From Arcticibacter pallidicorallinus (GTDB lineage: Bacteria; Bacteroidota; Bacteroidia; Sphingobacteriales; Sphingobacteriaceae), in the NCBI RefSeq assembly GCF_003002875.1, contig NZ_PVTH01000003.1, positions 310,001 through 374,000 on the forward strand: a DNA stretch of 64,000 nt, given 5' to 3'. Shown here piece after piece: positions 22,416 through 31,847 of the stretch (position 1 is its first letter; each line of letters opens with the position of its first letter). Under the pieces are notes generated by a model. It ran no database searches. It was not told where the DNA came from and worked only from the letters and a program-made list of their open reading frames with translations. Position numbers and translations under genes: made by a program.

Positions 22416-24491
22416 TTATCTGATAGTACTGCCATTAGCCGTACTTTCAAACGGAGCAACAAAATTAAGCTTTCCATCTGAATTTTCAGACATTAAAATC
22501 ATTCCCTGAGACATGATTCCTTTGATCTCCCTCGGTTCCAGGTTTACAAGGATGCTAACCTGCTTACCTATTATCGCATCCGGCTGAAAATATTCCGCAA
22601 TCCCCGAAACAACCGTCCGCGTGTCAATACCTGTATCAATGGTCAGCTTCAGCAGCTTTTTCGTCTTGGCAACCTTTTCAGCCGTCAGAATTGTTCCTAC
22701 CCGGATATCCATCGCAGAAAATTGCTCGTAAGTAACATTCTCCTTTGCTGGTGCAACAGTCGCCTCTTCTACAGCAGCAGCTTCAGCCACAGATTGTGCC
22801 TTGTCCGCTAGCTTCTTCAATTGCGCCTCAATCACATCATCCTCCACTTTCTCGAAAAGCAGCTCAGGCTTACCCAACTGATGTCCCACCTCAAACCTAA
22901 TCTCCTCATCGTAAGAGAAAACATCCTGACTAAGCCCCAGCATCGTAAAGATCTTCCCGGACGCGACAGGAAGGAACGGCTGAGCCAAGACACCAAAATG
23001 CGCAATAATCAAAAGGCAGTCTTCCAGAACAACGCGCGTTGCCTCCGGATCAGTCTTAAAAGTCTTCCAGGGCTCTTTTTCAGTGAGGTACCTGTTACCC
23101 AATCGCGCGACCTCCATTAAAGAAGCTAAGGCCTGTCTGAATTTATAAGTCTCTATATGCTCCTCAACCTCGTCGTACTGCTTGCCGATCAGGTCATGGA
23201 GTTCCGAATCCCTGAACGAAGACACACCACTAACCTTACCCTCATAATATTTATGCATCAGGATCATCACCCTGTTCACAAAATTACCGGCAATCGCCAC
23301 CAACTCATTATTGATACGAGCCTGGTAATCCTTCCATGTAAATTCACTATCCGATGTTTCAGGTAGAATAGATGTCAGCACATACCTCAACTCATCTTGC
23401 TTACCAGGAAACTCGTTCAGATATTCATGCAGCCATACAGCATGATTCCTTGAAGTAGAAAGCTTATCGCCTTCCAAATTCAGAAATTCATTAGCAGGAA
23501 CATTATGAGGCAGGATATAGTCACCATGCGCATGCAGGATAGAAGGGAAGGTGATGCAATGAAAAACAATATTATCCTTTCCGATGAAATGGATCAGGCA
23601 GGAATTATCTTCCTCATTTTCCTGCTTCTTCCAGTATTTCTGCCAATCCTTACCCACATTCTCAGCCCATTGCTTAGTCGCAGAAATATACCCTATAGGC
23701 GCATCCAGCCACACGTAGAGCTTCTTACCCTTCGCTTCTGCCAATGGAACGTCAATTCCCCAATCCAGATCTCGAGTCATAGAACGAGGCTGCAGGCCCG
23801 CCTTCAGCCATGAGCTGCACTGCCCGTAGACATTTGTTTTCCACTTATTCTTTTTACCCTCCAGTAACCACTCTTCCAACCAGGGCTGATACTTATCCAG
23901 CGGCAAATACCAATGCTTGGTGGTTCTTAAAACAGGCTCATTCCCGCTAAGAGTAGACTTCGGATTAATCAAATCCGTCGGGTTCAATGAAGACCCGCAC
24001 TTTTCACACTGATCGCCATAAGCTCCATCATTTCCACAGTTCGGACAGGTTCCTGTGATATACCTGTCAGCTAAAAACTGATCAAAATCAGCGTCATAGT
24101 ACTGCTCCGATTCCTTCTCAATAAACTCACCCTTCTCATACAGATTGAGAAAGAATTCCTGCGAAAGATCATGATGAACAGGCGAGGAGGTGCGGTGATA
24201 GATATCAAACGAAATCCCAAACTCCGCAAAACTCGTCTTTATCTGAGTATGGTATTTATCGATAATCTCCTGAGGAGTAATGCCTTCCTTTTTGGCGCGT
24301 ATGGTAATCGCTGCACCATGCTCGTCCGATCCGCATATATAAACTACATCCTTCTTCTTCAGACGTAAATGCCTCACAAATATGTCAGCGGGAATATATG
24401 CACCCGCCAGGTGTCCTATATGTAAAGGTCCGTTTGCATAAGGCAAAGCAGATGTGATCGTATATCGCTTAAAGGAATCTAGTTCTGACAT
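22416..24491 (-). CDS. metG: Methionine--tRNA ligase
   Basis: Class I aminoacyl-tRNA synthetase of 691 residues charging tRNA-Met. The HIGH motif (HIGH, residues 24-27) is in LPYANGPLHIGHLAG. A zinc knuckle CPNCG...CEKCG is near residue 145. The KMSKS-type motif is KLSTS near residue 343. The last ~110 residues form a tRNA-binding OB-fold domain (FSAMDIRVGTILTAEKV, VNLEPREIKGIMSQGM), giving the long two-domain form. An Ala/Glu-rich linker separates the parts. The promoter box lies 19 bases upstream of its start, so the leader is very short. Confidence 0.97.
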   Translation of the reverse strand: MSELDSFKRYTITSALPYANGPLHIGHLAGAYIPADIFVRHLRLKKKDVVYICGSDEHGAAITIRAKKEGITPQEIIDKYHTQIKTSFAEFGISFDIYHRTSSPVHHDLSQEFFLNLYEKGEFIEKESEQYYDADFDQFLADRYITGTCPNCGNDGAYGDQCEKCGSSLNPTDLINPKSTLSGNEPVLRTTKHWYLPLDKYQPWLEEWLLEGKKNKWKTNVYGQCSSWLKAGLQPRSMTRDLDWGIDVPLAEAKGKKLYVWLDAPIGYISATKQWAENVGKDWQKYWKKQENEEDNSCLIHFIGKDNIVFHCITFPSILHAHGDYILPHNVPANEFLNLEGDKLSTSRNHAVWLHEYLNEFPGKQDELRYVLTSILPETSDSEFTWKDYQARINNELVAIAGNFVNRVMILMHKYYEGKVSGVSSFRDSELHDLIGKQYDEVEEHIETYKFRQALASLMEVARLGNRYLTEKEPWKTFKTDPEATRVVLEDCLLIIAHFGVLAQPFLPVASGKIFTMLGLSQDVFSYDEEIRFEVGHQLGKPELLFEKVEDDVIEAQLKKLADKAQSVAEAAAVEEATVAPAKENVTYEQFSAMDIRVGTILTAEKVAKTKKLLKLTIDTGIDTRTVVSGIAEYFQPDAIIGKQVSILVNLEPREIKGIMSQGMILMSENSDGKLNFVAPFESTANGSTIR

Positions 24492-24509
24492 TAATTATCG
24501 TGTATTTTG

Positions 24510-24517
24510 CAAAGATA
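24510..24517 (-). promoter_or_regulatory. Predicted -7 element (TATCTTTG) for metG
   Basis: On the minus strand TATCTTTG matches TAnnTTTG perfectly and ends 19 bases before the metG ATG at 24491. The resulting leader is about 14 bases. Confidence 0.5.
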
Positions 24518-24599
24518 CTCATAGATGTCGAAATTTATGAAGATTACAGAATATCAGGACCAATTCCGATATATCCCGTAAATTAGACTTTTTCACCAC

Positions 24600-25496
24600 A
24601 TGATTACTCCTCCATACCTGAAAAAGGGCGACAAAATCGCGATTACTTGTCCCGCTAAAAGCCTGCCTGGCGATATTACAAGCGCTGTCAGATTATTGGA
24701 GTCCTGGGGACTTGAAGTTATCCTTGGCGATACCGTCAAAGCAAGCCACCATCAGTTTGCCGGCGATGACGAGCTCAGAACCAAGGACCTTCAGCGCTTC
24801 CTTGACGATCCGTCGGTGAAAGCCATCATAGCCGCCCGCGGGGGATATGGGACGATAAGGATTATTGATAGGCTTGATTTCACCAGCTTCCTTCACGAAC
24901 CCAAATGGATCGTCGGCTTTAGCGACATTACCGTCTTGCACAGCCATATCCATGCTACCTGTAATGTACAGACCATCCATGGTCAAATGCCCCTGAATGT
25001 CCCTGATGGAACAAAGCCCTCCTTGGAATCGCTAAGAAAAGCCTTGTTCGGCGAATCAATAAACTACAGCTATGAGTCATCAACACCCGGCCGCAGCGGC
25101 TCTGCGAATGGTAAACTCATTGGTGGAAATCTTACGCTACTGGTCATGATGAGTGGCTCCATATCCGAAATGAGCTTCCGTGACAAGATCCTGTTCATCG
25201 AAGATGTGGGTGAATACTATTACTCGATAGACAGAATGCTGTGGCAGCTGAAGCGTGCCGGCAAGCTCTCTGAATTAAAGGGCCTTATTGTAGGTGGCTT
25301 TACTGACCTGAAAGACAATGCCACTCCTTTTGGAGAGTCTTTACAAGAAATGGTGATGAACCATGTAAAAGAATATGACTACCCTGTAGCATTCGAGTTC
25401 CCGGCAGGCCATATTCCCGACAATCACGCATTGATTTTTGGTAGGGATACTAAATTGGATGTTATGCAAACCGGGCTGAGCCTCAGCTTTATTTAA
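24600..25496 (+). CDS. LD-carboxypeptidase (peptidase S66)
   Basis: Serine peptidase of 298 residues in the S66/LdcA-MccF family. LdcA members cut the terminal D-Ala from murein tetrapeptide during cell-wall recycling. The nucleophilic Ser is in VGFSDITVLH. The catalytic Glu is in FIEDVGEYYYSIDRML and the His in FPAGHIPDNHAL. AARGGYGTIRIID and GKLIGGNLTLL are also family-conserved. MccF-type members hydrolyse other acyl-linked toxins, so substrate is not certain. No signal peptide is seen. The stop abuts the stop of the convergent 790-residue protein. Confidence 0.92.
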   Translation: MITPPYLKKGDKIAITCPAKSLPGDITSAVRLLESWGLEVILGDTVKASHHQFAGDDELRTKDLQRFLDDPSVKAIIAARGGYGTIRIIDRLDFTSFLHEPKWIVGFSDITVLHSHIHATCNVQTIHGQMPLNVPDGTKPSLESLRKALFGESINYSYESSTPGRSGSANGKLIGGNLTLLVMMSGSISEMSFRDKILFIEDVGEYYYSIDRMLWQLKRAGKLSELKGLIVGGFTDLKDNATPFGESLQEMVMNHVKEYDYPVAFEFPAGHIPDNHALIFGRDTKLDVMQTGLSLSFI

Positions 25497-27869
25497 CTAT
25501 CTTACCTTAAACTCAAAACTATAGGTACCAGCCTGCCCTTGCTCAGTAAGTCCTTGAATCACGCCACGATATGACCCCGGGCGATCAGAAGTATAAAAAC
25601 TTAGTTGAGTCTTGCCGTCCCTGCCTGTTTCCACATCCGGATTCCATAATAAGAGATTTCTAAAATCCGGAAGTCGGCTATTGAGCTGATCAGGAGAGTC
25701 ATACCGCGGAGCGTAAAACTCCCGAACCTGCTGTAAACCATCGTAGTCAATGATGGAGGCATCCGGATCAAGCTCCATCCCGTCTAAATTGCCTTTATAG
25801 GTATTGAACAGGATAAGCCCCCCGTAAACATCCGGCCCATAAAAATACCTCTTAGACAACACCTCTACGCTTTTGATTTTAAGCGGATCATAACTAAAAA
25901 ACTTCAGCTGGTCAAACATCGGAACTCCGTCCATCAAGACAAGCGGAGGTTCCTCGAAGAAGCCTTTGTTAACGTCTCCGCTGAACACCTGCATCATGGG
26001 CTTACCGTTCCTTCGACGAACTCCTACACCCAGCACATATTCCCTCAAAACTTCCTCTACCGTCGGGAAACGTGTATAATTATCAAGCAGGTACTTTTCC
26101 TCCAAATGACCGTAGAACGGCACGGTGTCTATTATTGATTCGCCAAACCGATTCAGCTGCTCCCTCAGAAAGATGTTATGAGCCTGCATATTGATACTAT
26201 TGATTAAAAGCGTCTTTTTAGGCAATGAAGTGAGCGATACAGGCGAAGAGAACTTAGCCGAATACTTATCAGAAAAAACATCTGTGAGGTCCACGTTGTA
26301 TAGCGCAGTATCCGCATTACTGGTTTGCAGAACGAGAGGTTGCACTCCATTTAGGCCCCTTGTATAAAAATCAACCCTTCCGTCCGAATTACTGGTCCCA
26401 TTGTAATAGCGAATGAACCTTCCCGGAACGGACAAATAGCTTCTGATCCCGCTCACCGGACGATTGGTCACAGAACTTGTTACCCGTGCAGGGACAATAT
26501 GATAACTTGTCTCCGGTATATACTCTGCTTTGAAAGGTTGCTGACTAAAAACCTGATCCCAATTAAACCGGCGCCATCCATGGGTAAGCATCAGATTATC
26601 GATAGCCTGAGATACTTCCTTATCCCCCGAAAAGTAATACTCCGGCTGCTCTATCGTACCTTTTAGCTCCGATCGTAAGAGAAAATAGCTATCGATTCCG
26701 CCGTGGACGCTGTGTTGCAGTGAATCCGCATTGTAAATAGCAATGGAAAGATTGGCTGCTGCAGGCACAGATCCGGTTATCGAAGAACGTACGTCAACCA
26801 GCACTTTTTTCCTTCGGTCATATTCCTGATTATCTGTTGAAGCCTCTACCGTCAGTTCTTTAGGGCTCCGTTTAAACCAAAGACGTTCCGACACCGGTTT
26901 GTAACCCGAATTGAACAGCGTAAAATGCGATATACCATTGTGCAACTTGGTTTTAGGGATGGAAATTTGCGCCTGCCCCTCGTTTAGCCTTACTTTCGAA
27001 GCAACCTCAACTCTATTTGAAGCGTGAACAAAGAGATACATTTCCGCCATATCCCGGCGGTTTGAAGCTACATGAACAAAAACCTCATCATCGCTTTCAG
27101 TTAAAGCCAGCCGATAGCCGTCACTTTTCGCTGCAGGCAATCGATATGTCGCTTTCCTTCCGTCAGAAAACTGAACAACTGCCTTGTACCCAGTGCCTGG
27201 AACTGGAGTCAGCATAAAATTGCCTATCCCAAAACGTCCAGATATCATTTCTGACACGATTCTGCCTGCGTCATCCTGTATATTTCCTTTAATATTCACT
27301 CCCTTACCCGATTCATCGATAGCTCTAAAACCCACCTTACTTTCGACGCCCGACAAAAGGTCCCCCCCTTCAGGGAAGAACTGAACATCGTAGTGCTTTT
27401 CATTCGCACGCACCATATCGGGTTGCGCAGTCAGCGTATTAATAACGCGGATACGCTCTTCAAAAAAGAAATCAGGAGAAAAATTCCTCATCCATCTGGT
27501 GTAGACACGAAAACTGTAGTTTCCAGAAGTTAGACTAACCGGCAGATAGAGCGAGCCATTTCCCTTTCCTTTATTCAGTGCAATCTTAGCCTGAACAACA
27601 GCTTTAGACTGCGCGTTCAGCACCTCAACGTAAGCAACTGAACTTAACTCCAGTGGCCTGTGATACGAAGCATCTACATTATAGATCTTAAACCATAGGA
27701 TTTCACCTGCCAGATAGCTGGTCCGATCAATATGAGCGAAGATCTTTTCCTGTACATGAGACTGGCGGTAGCGGTCAAAAGAGGCATTAATGCTATCAAA
27801 AGCTGCCATCTGCGTCAACCCGATAAACGGCTGTAGCAAGAAACAGAATATTATAAATTTCCTATACAT
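25497..27869 (-). CDS. Macroglobulin-like/TonB plug-domain protein
   Basis: Exported protein of 790 residues with a signal peptide. The N-terminal part (about residues 35-130) resembles a macroglobulin MG2 domain: EKIFAHIDRTSYLAGEILWFKIY and SGNYSFRVYTRWMRNF. Further beta-rich repeats follow. Near the C-terminus (about 590-720) is a TonB-plug-like segment (TVEEVLREYVLGVGVRRR, PLVLMDGVPMFD, IKSVEVLSKRYFYGP, YGGLILFNTYKG) with no following barrel. It is the last gene of a four-gene unit after a DUF4249 gene, with a 7-base gap. Its function is unknown; it may be a surface-exposed partner of the receptor. Confidence 0.8.
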   Translation of the reverse strand: MYRKFIIFCFLLQPFIGLTQMAAFDSINASFDRYRQSHVQEKIFAHIDRTSYLAGEILWFKIYNVDASYHRPLELSSVAYVEVLNAQSKAVVQAKIALNKGKGNGSLYLPVSLTSGNYSFRVYTRWMRNFSPDFFFEERIRVINTLTAQPDMVRANEKHYDVQFFPEGGDLLSGVESKVGFRAIDESGKGVNIKGNIQDDAGRIVSEMISGRFGIGNFMLTPVPGTGYKAVVQFSDGRKATYRLPAAKSDGYRLALTESDDEVFVHVASNRRDMAEMYLFVHASNRVEVASKVRLNEGQAQISIPKTKLHNGISHFTLFNSGYKPVSERLWFKRSPKELTVEASTDNQEYDRRKKVLVDVRSSITGSVPAAANLSIAIYNADSLQHSVHGGIDSYFLLRSELKGTIEQPEYYFSGDKEVSQAIDNLMLTHGWRRFNWDQVFSQQPFKAEYIPETSYHIVPARVTSSVTNRPVSGIRSYLSVPGRFIRYYNGTSNSDGRVDFYTRGLNGVQPLVLQTSNADTALYNVDLTDVFSDKYSAKFSSPVSLTSLPKKTLLINSINMQAHNIFLREQLNRFGESIIDTVPFYGHLEEKYLLDNYTRFPTVEEVLREYVLGVGVRRRNGKPMMQVFSGDVNKGFFEEPPLVLMDGVPMFDQLKFFSYDPLKIKSVEVLSKRYFYGPDVYGGLILFNTYKGNLDGMELDPDASIIDYDGLQQVREFYAPRYDSPDQLNSRLPDFRNLLLWNPDVETGRDGKTQLSFYTSDRPGSYRGVIQGLTEQGQAGTYSFEFKVR

Positions 27870-27876
27870 AGCTTAA

Positions 27877-29034
27877 TTACCAAAAATCCGGCCTGACCGG
27901 AGTACCCCTAAAACGGCAGTCAACACAATCCGGTGAGGCGCCCGTATACGCAGTAATTCCTCCGAAAGGATCACCTCTTGACTCAAGGGGGATATTTGCA
28001 GGAAATATAACAGCTAGACTATCAGGGTGGTTGACAGCAAACTTTTCATCACATAATATGTCATATTGCCAGTCCCCAACCTCCGCCTTTGTAATAAATA
28101 TCCTCACTTGCTTAATCGTCGATGCATCGAAAAAGCCGACAACTTGTTCTGCGGGATCACTTATACAAGATATATTACCCCGGATCTCAGATGGCTGAGG
28201 ATCAAAGATGCTCCCCAGACCTTCGGTATTTTTTTTCATATTTTGCCAGTATTCAAAGCCGGCAGCACTAAGTGCAAACTGTTTTACAAGAATACTATAC
28301 CTCGTGTCAATCTTCCATGAGTTATTCGGGACATGAGCGATTGGGGCAAGATGGATTACATCATCCGTTAACTTGGTAGATGACGCCATGATAACATTCT
28401 TAGAATATTCTGATTGCCAACACGCCCTCGGAAACTGACTTTGGGGGCGTCGTTGAATGATATCGTATGGAAAAGGGCTCCCTAGAGGAGCAGGTACTTT
28501 CGGAACTAATTCATAATAAGAAAAACGTCGGGGGACAATCTCCCACGTTTCCTCGTATTCCCATCGATAATACCTTGTGTTATTGCTGGCGTCATGCGTA
28601 TCAACATAAATCTGAACTCCGGTAGAAGCTCTATTCCACGACACCTCTTCTATATCAGGGGTATTTAAAACACTAACCTCTTCAGAGGCGTATTCTTTTC
28701 CATCAGATGTACGGATATGCAATGAGTATTTTCCGGTCGAAGGAAAACTTGCTGATGTAACATATTGCCCCGCAGATGATTCTGTTAAGGGATACGCCTG
28801 TTTGTTCTCATCAAAGATCGAAACCGTAGCATTTCTTTCGACCAGCTTTGCTCTTGAATCATTAGCCTGCGTTCGGGATAACTTGACCGAGGTTACCCCG
28901 CTACCATTTAAATGACCTTCGACAACCAACAGATTTGTCGCCGTAAATACGACTTCCGGTTCATAAGCTTCTTTACACTTCACGAAGAGAAGCATAACCG
29001 ACAATAGAGTAAAGAAACTGCAAATCTTTTTCAT
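27877..29034 (-). CDS. DUF4249 lipoprotein
   Basis: Predicted lipoprotein of 385 residues. Its N-terminus has a hydrophobic signal with lipobox LLFVKC, making Cys20 the lipidation site. The body shows the DUF4249 pattern: LVVEGHLNGSGVTSVKLSRTQ, beta-sandwich segments (NATVSIFDENKQAY, GKYSLHIRTSDGKEYASEE) and a Cys-rich end (SPDCVDCRFRGT). DUF4249 proteins are found next to TonB receptors in Bacteroidota, but their function is not established. The start overlaps the stop of the STN TonB receptor gene by one base (TGATG). Confidence 0.88.
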   Translation of the reverse strand: MKKICSFFTLLSVMLLFVKCKEAYEPEVVFTATNLLVVEGHLNGSGVTSVKLSRTQANDSRAKLVERNATVSIFDENKQAYPLTESSAGQYVTSASFPSTGKYSLHIRTSDGKEYASEEVSVLNTPDIEEVSWNRASTGVQIYVDTHDASNNTRYYRWEYEETWEIVPRRFSYYELVPKVPAPLGSPFPYDIIQRRPQSQFPRACWQSEYSKNVIMASSTKLTDDVIHLAPIAHVPNNSWKIDTRYSILVKQFALSAAGFEYWQNMKKNTEGLGSIFDPQPSEIRGNISCISDPAEQVVGFFDASTIKQVRIFITKAEVGDWQYDILCDEKFAVNHPDSLAVIFPANIPLESRGDPFGGITAYTGASPDCVDCRFRGTPVRPDFW

Positions 29035-31847
29035 CAGAATCTCAGGTTATAATTGATAAATGGCACAGGAGTAGCAAAAATAGATAGTTTATAACCCTTC
29101 ACCCATCCGTTCTCCGTGGTAAAATAAGTTGAATACGGATTATGTCGTCCTGTGACATTATAAACCCCAATCGTCCAGGAGCTATGTATCCATTGGTGTA
29201 CCTTATGATTGCCTTCAATATTCATGGACAAGTCAGTCCGGAAATAATCAGGAATGCGATACTGGTTCCGGTCCGAATAAAGCATTCTCTCTGCGCCACC
29301 GTAGTAAAACCTGCCTACCGGCAAAGTAATCGGTCGGCCGGTGCTATACGTTACATTAGCCGAAACCGAAAACCGGTGTGATGCTTTAAAATTCCCTACC
29401 ATTGTAAAGTCATGTGGTTTGTCATGATTAGCCGGATAGTACTTTCCACCGTTAATCAACTGAATAGACGTGGGGTCATCCATTTTCAGCATTGTTCTCG
29501 AATAAGTATAGCTTATCCAACCATTGAGCTTCCCGGCAGTCTTCTTAATCTGAAACTCCGCACCGTAAGCCTTACCCTGAGTATTAATAACATCCTGTTC
29601 GAGATGATGATTCATAATCAAAGTAGCACCACTCCTATAATCCAGATAATTATCCAGCCACTTGTAATAGACCTCTGCCGATGTTTCAATAGTATTCGAT
29701 TTGAAATTCTTATACAGTCCGAAAGAAGCCTGTCGCCCCGACTGCGGTTTGATATGTAAATCACTTAGTTTCCAAATATCCGTCGGCGCAATTGCAGTCG
29801 TGTTCGAGAGCATGTGGATATATTGTCTCAAGGTATTGAACGCTAACTTAACAGACATATCGCCGGTAATTGCATAACGGGCTGAGATACGATACTCCGG
29901 CCCCCCGTACTTCTTGATCACATCACCTCTATTAAACACCAGACTATCGGTGACATTGAAGTCGTTCTTAGGCAATCCTTCCGGATACGCATAGGTCGAC
30001 TGAGGGCCGAGATAATGATATAAAGAAAATCTCAAACCCATATTCAGTGAAAGGGCAGGAGTTATTTCAAACCGATCGCCTAAATACACGGCACTTTCTA
30101 AGGCCTGCTCTGACTGCAAGATATCCGGCCTTACGAGAGATTCCGTTCCCCAGGGAACAAACTTACCCGGATGCGTTTTATACAAAATACTGCTTCCACC
30201 AAAATCTAGTGTATGCTTATTACTCAAATAATAAGTAAAATCTGCTTTGAAGTTTGATTGATTGATATCGAACCCCATATCATAAGCATTTATAGGATTC
30301 TCATGAGACTCAACCTGGTACTCGTAATTATCTATGCCGGCAGTCAGAGACATATTAAACTTATTGTGGAAGATATGCTTCCATTTGAGTGACAGGTTCC
30401 TGTTTGAATAGCTGTAAACCGTATCACTATTCAAATTAAAACGATCGTTACTCAGATAACCGGTAAATGCGAGCGTATTCCTGTCATCAAACTTATGATT
30501 CAAGTGAACGTCTATATCAGAGAACGCTGCCTTACTATTCTTATAGCCTGATTTCTCAGGAAGCTTGCCAAGTAACCAGTCAGAATAAGTTGTCCTTCCT
30601 CCCAGCATAAAAGTTGTCCTATCTTTAATAATCGGCCCCTCAATATTAAATCGACTAGTTAACAGACCTATTCCAGCTGAACCCGCAATTTTTTTGCTAT
30701 TGCCCTCGCGGCTGCGTACATCAAGCACAGACGATATCCTGCCTCCAAACCTAGCCGGTATACTACTTTTATATAATTCAATATCTTTTACCGCATCAGA
30801 ATTGAATGCAGAAAAGAATCCAAATAAATGCGTTGGATTATAAATGGTTGCGTCATTATACAAAATCAGGTTCTGATCAGTTCCTCCACCCCTCACATTG
30901 AACCCTGTACTCGCTTCCCCAACCGATTTTACACCCGGTAACGTTAATATCACCCTTAAGATGTCTGGCTCGCCAAAAACCGTTGGAATCTGCTTAATAG
31001 TCGCCATCGTTAACTTCTCGACCCCCATCTGCGTACTCCTGATATTTGCCACTTTCTCAGCAGATATGTCAACCTCTTTGAGTGATCGTACCTGTTCAAT
31101 CATCTCCACATCCAGCTTCCCTTCTGAATACAAATTAATCACTCGTACAGCATCACGCATCCCGATATACCGGATGTTCAATGAATGCCGACCAGCCGGC
31201 AAAGTCAGGGAATAAAAACCCGATTGGTCTGTACTCACGCCTATCCGCGGATTCGTAATGTAAACGTTGGCACCAATAACCGGTTCTCCTGTTTGGGCAA
31301 CCCTTACAAAACCAGCAATCGTAACATTCCCTTTCCTAAAGTTCGCTGTCTTAACGCCGATATCGTAGACTCTGTTATTTGAAGCGATGACAGATATTTG
31401 TGGTTCTGTCTCTGTCAGAAACTCCCTCACCTCCCTTTCGATTTTCCGGACCGGCACTACTTCATCTGATACAAGCTCAGGAAGCAAATTGTCTAGCGTC
31501 ACGACCATTTTATCGCCGGATGTTAAGAATATATTTTTCTGAAAGTCGATTGCATACCGATACTGCGTATTCTTAAACGCCTGATCAAGGACCCAGTCGA
31601 TATTTTTATTTGTGAATTCCAGATTAACCCGCAGACTATCGAACTTTGTTTGGTCATAATAGATCTGGTATCCTGTAGCCGAATTTAAGAAATCGATAAA
31701 TTCGCCTACTTTGGCATTTTCGAGCTTACCGCTTATCAGGATACCCGGCTTTTCCTGACTATAACCCGGTATAGCCAATAAGATGAACCAAATGCCGGCT
31801 AGTGTCTTGAAAAGGCTCATCAATCGCAGACTATAAGGTTTTTTCAT
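29034..31847 (-). CDS. TonB-dependent receptor with STN domain
   Basis: Outer-membrane receptor of 937 residues. Domains in order: signal peptide, an STN-like domain (FIDFLNSATGYQIYYDQTKF to about residue 110), a CarboxypepD_reg domain (TIAGFVRVAQTGEPVIGANV), a plug (LRVILTLPGVKSVGEASTG, FNVRGGGTDQNLILYNDATI, IPARFGGRISSVLDV) and a barrel ending INYNLRF. STN domains in receptors usually interact with FecR-type anti-sigma factors, but none is nearby. It overlaps the upstream gene by 17 bases and the DUF4249 gene by one base. The transported substrate is unknown. Confidence 0.92.
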   Translation of the reverse strand: MKKPYSLRLMSLFKTLAGIWFILLAIPGYSQEKPGILISGKLENAKVGEFIDFLNSATGYQIYYDQTKFDSLRVNLEFTNKNIDWVLDQAFKNTQYRYAIDFQKNIFLTSGDKMVVTLDNLLPELVSDEVVPVRKIEREVREFLTETEPQISVIASNNRVYDIGVKTANFRKGNVTIAGFVRVAQTGEPVIGANVYITNPRIGVSTDQSGFYSLTLPAGRHSLNIRYIGMRDAVRVINLYSEGKLDVEMIEQVRSLKEVDISAEKVANIRSTQMGVEKLTMATIKQIPTVFGEPDILRVILTLPGVKSVGEASTGFNVRGGGTDQNLILYNDATIYNPTHLFGFFSAFNSDAVKDIELYKSSIPARFGGRISSVLDVRSREGNSKKIAGSAGIGLLTSRFNIEGPIIKDRTTFMLGGRTTYSDWLLGKLPEKSGYKNSKAAFSDIDVHLNHKFDDRNTLAFTGYLSNDRFNLNSDTVYSYSNRNLSLKWKHIFHNKFNMSLTAGIDNYEYQVESHENPINAYDMGFDINQSNFKADFTYYLSNKHTLDFGGSSILYKTHPGKFVPWGTESLVRPDILQSEQALESAVYLGDRFEITPALSLNMGLRFSLYHYLGPQSTYAYPEGLPKNDFNVTDSLVFNRGDVIKKYGGPEYRISARYAITGDMSVKLAFNTLRQYIHMLSNTTAIAPTDIWKLSDLHIKPQSGRQASFGLYKNFKSNTIETSAEVYYKWLDNYLDYRSGATLIMNHHLEQDVINTQGKAYGAEFQIKKTAGKLNGWISYTYSRTMLKMDDPTSIQLINGGKYYPANHDKPHDFTMVGNFKASHRFSVSANVTYSTGRPITLPVGRFYYGGAERMLYSDRNQYRIPDYFRTDLSMNIEGNHKVHQWIHSSWTIGVYNVTGRHNPYSTYFTTENGWVKGYKLSIFATPVPFINYNLRF

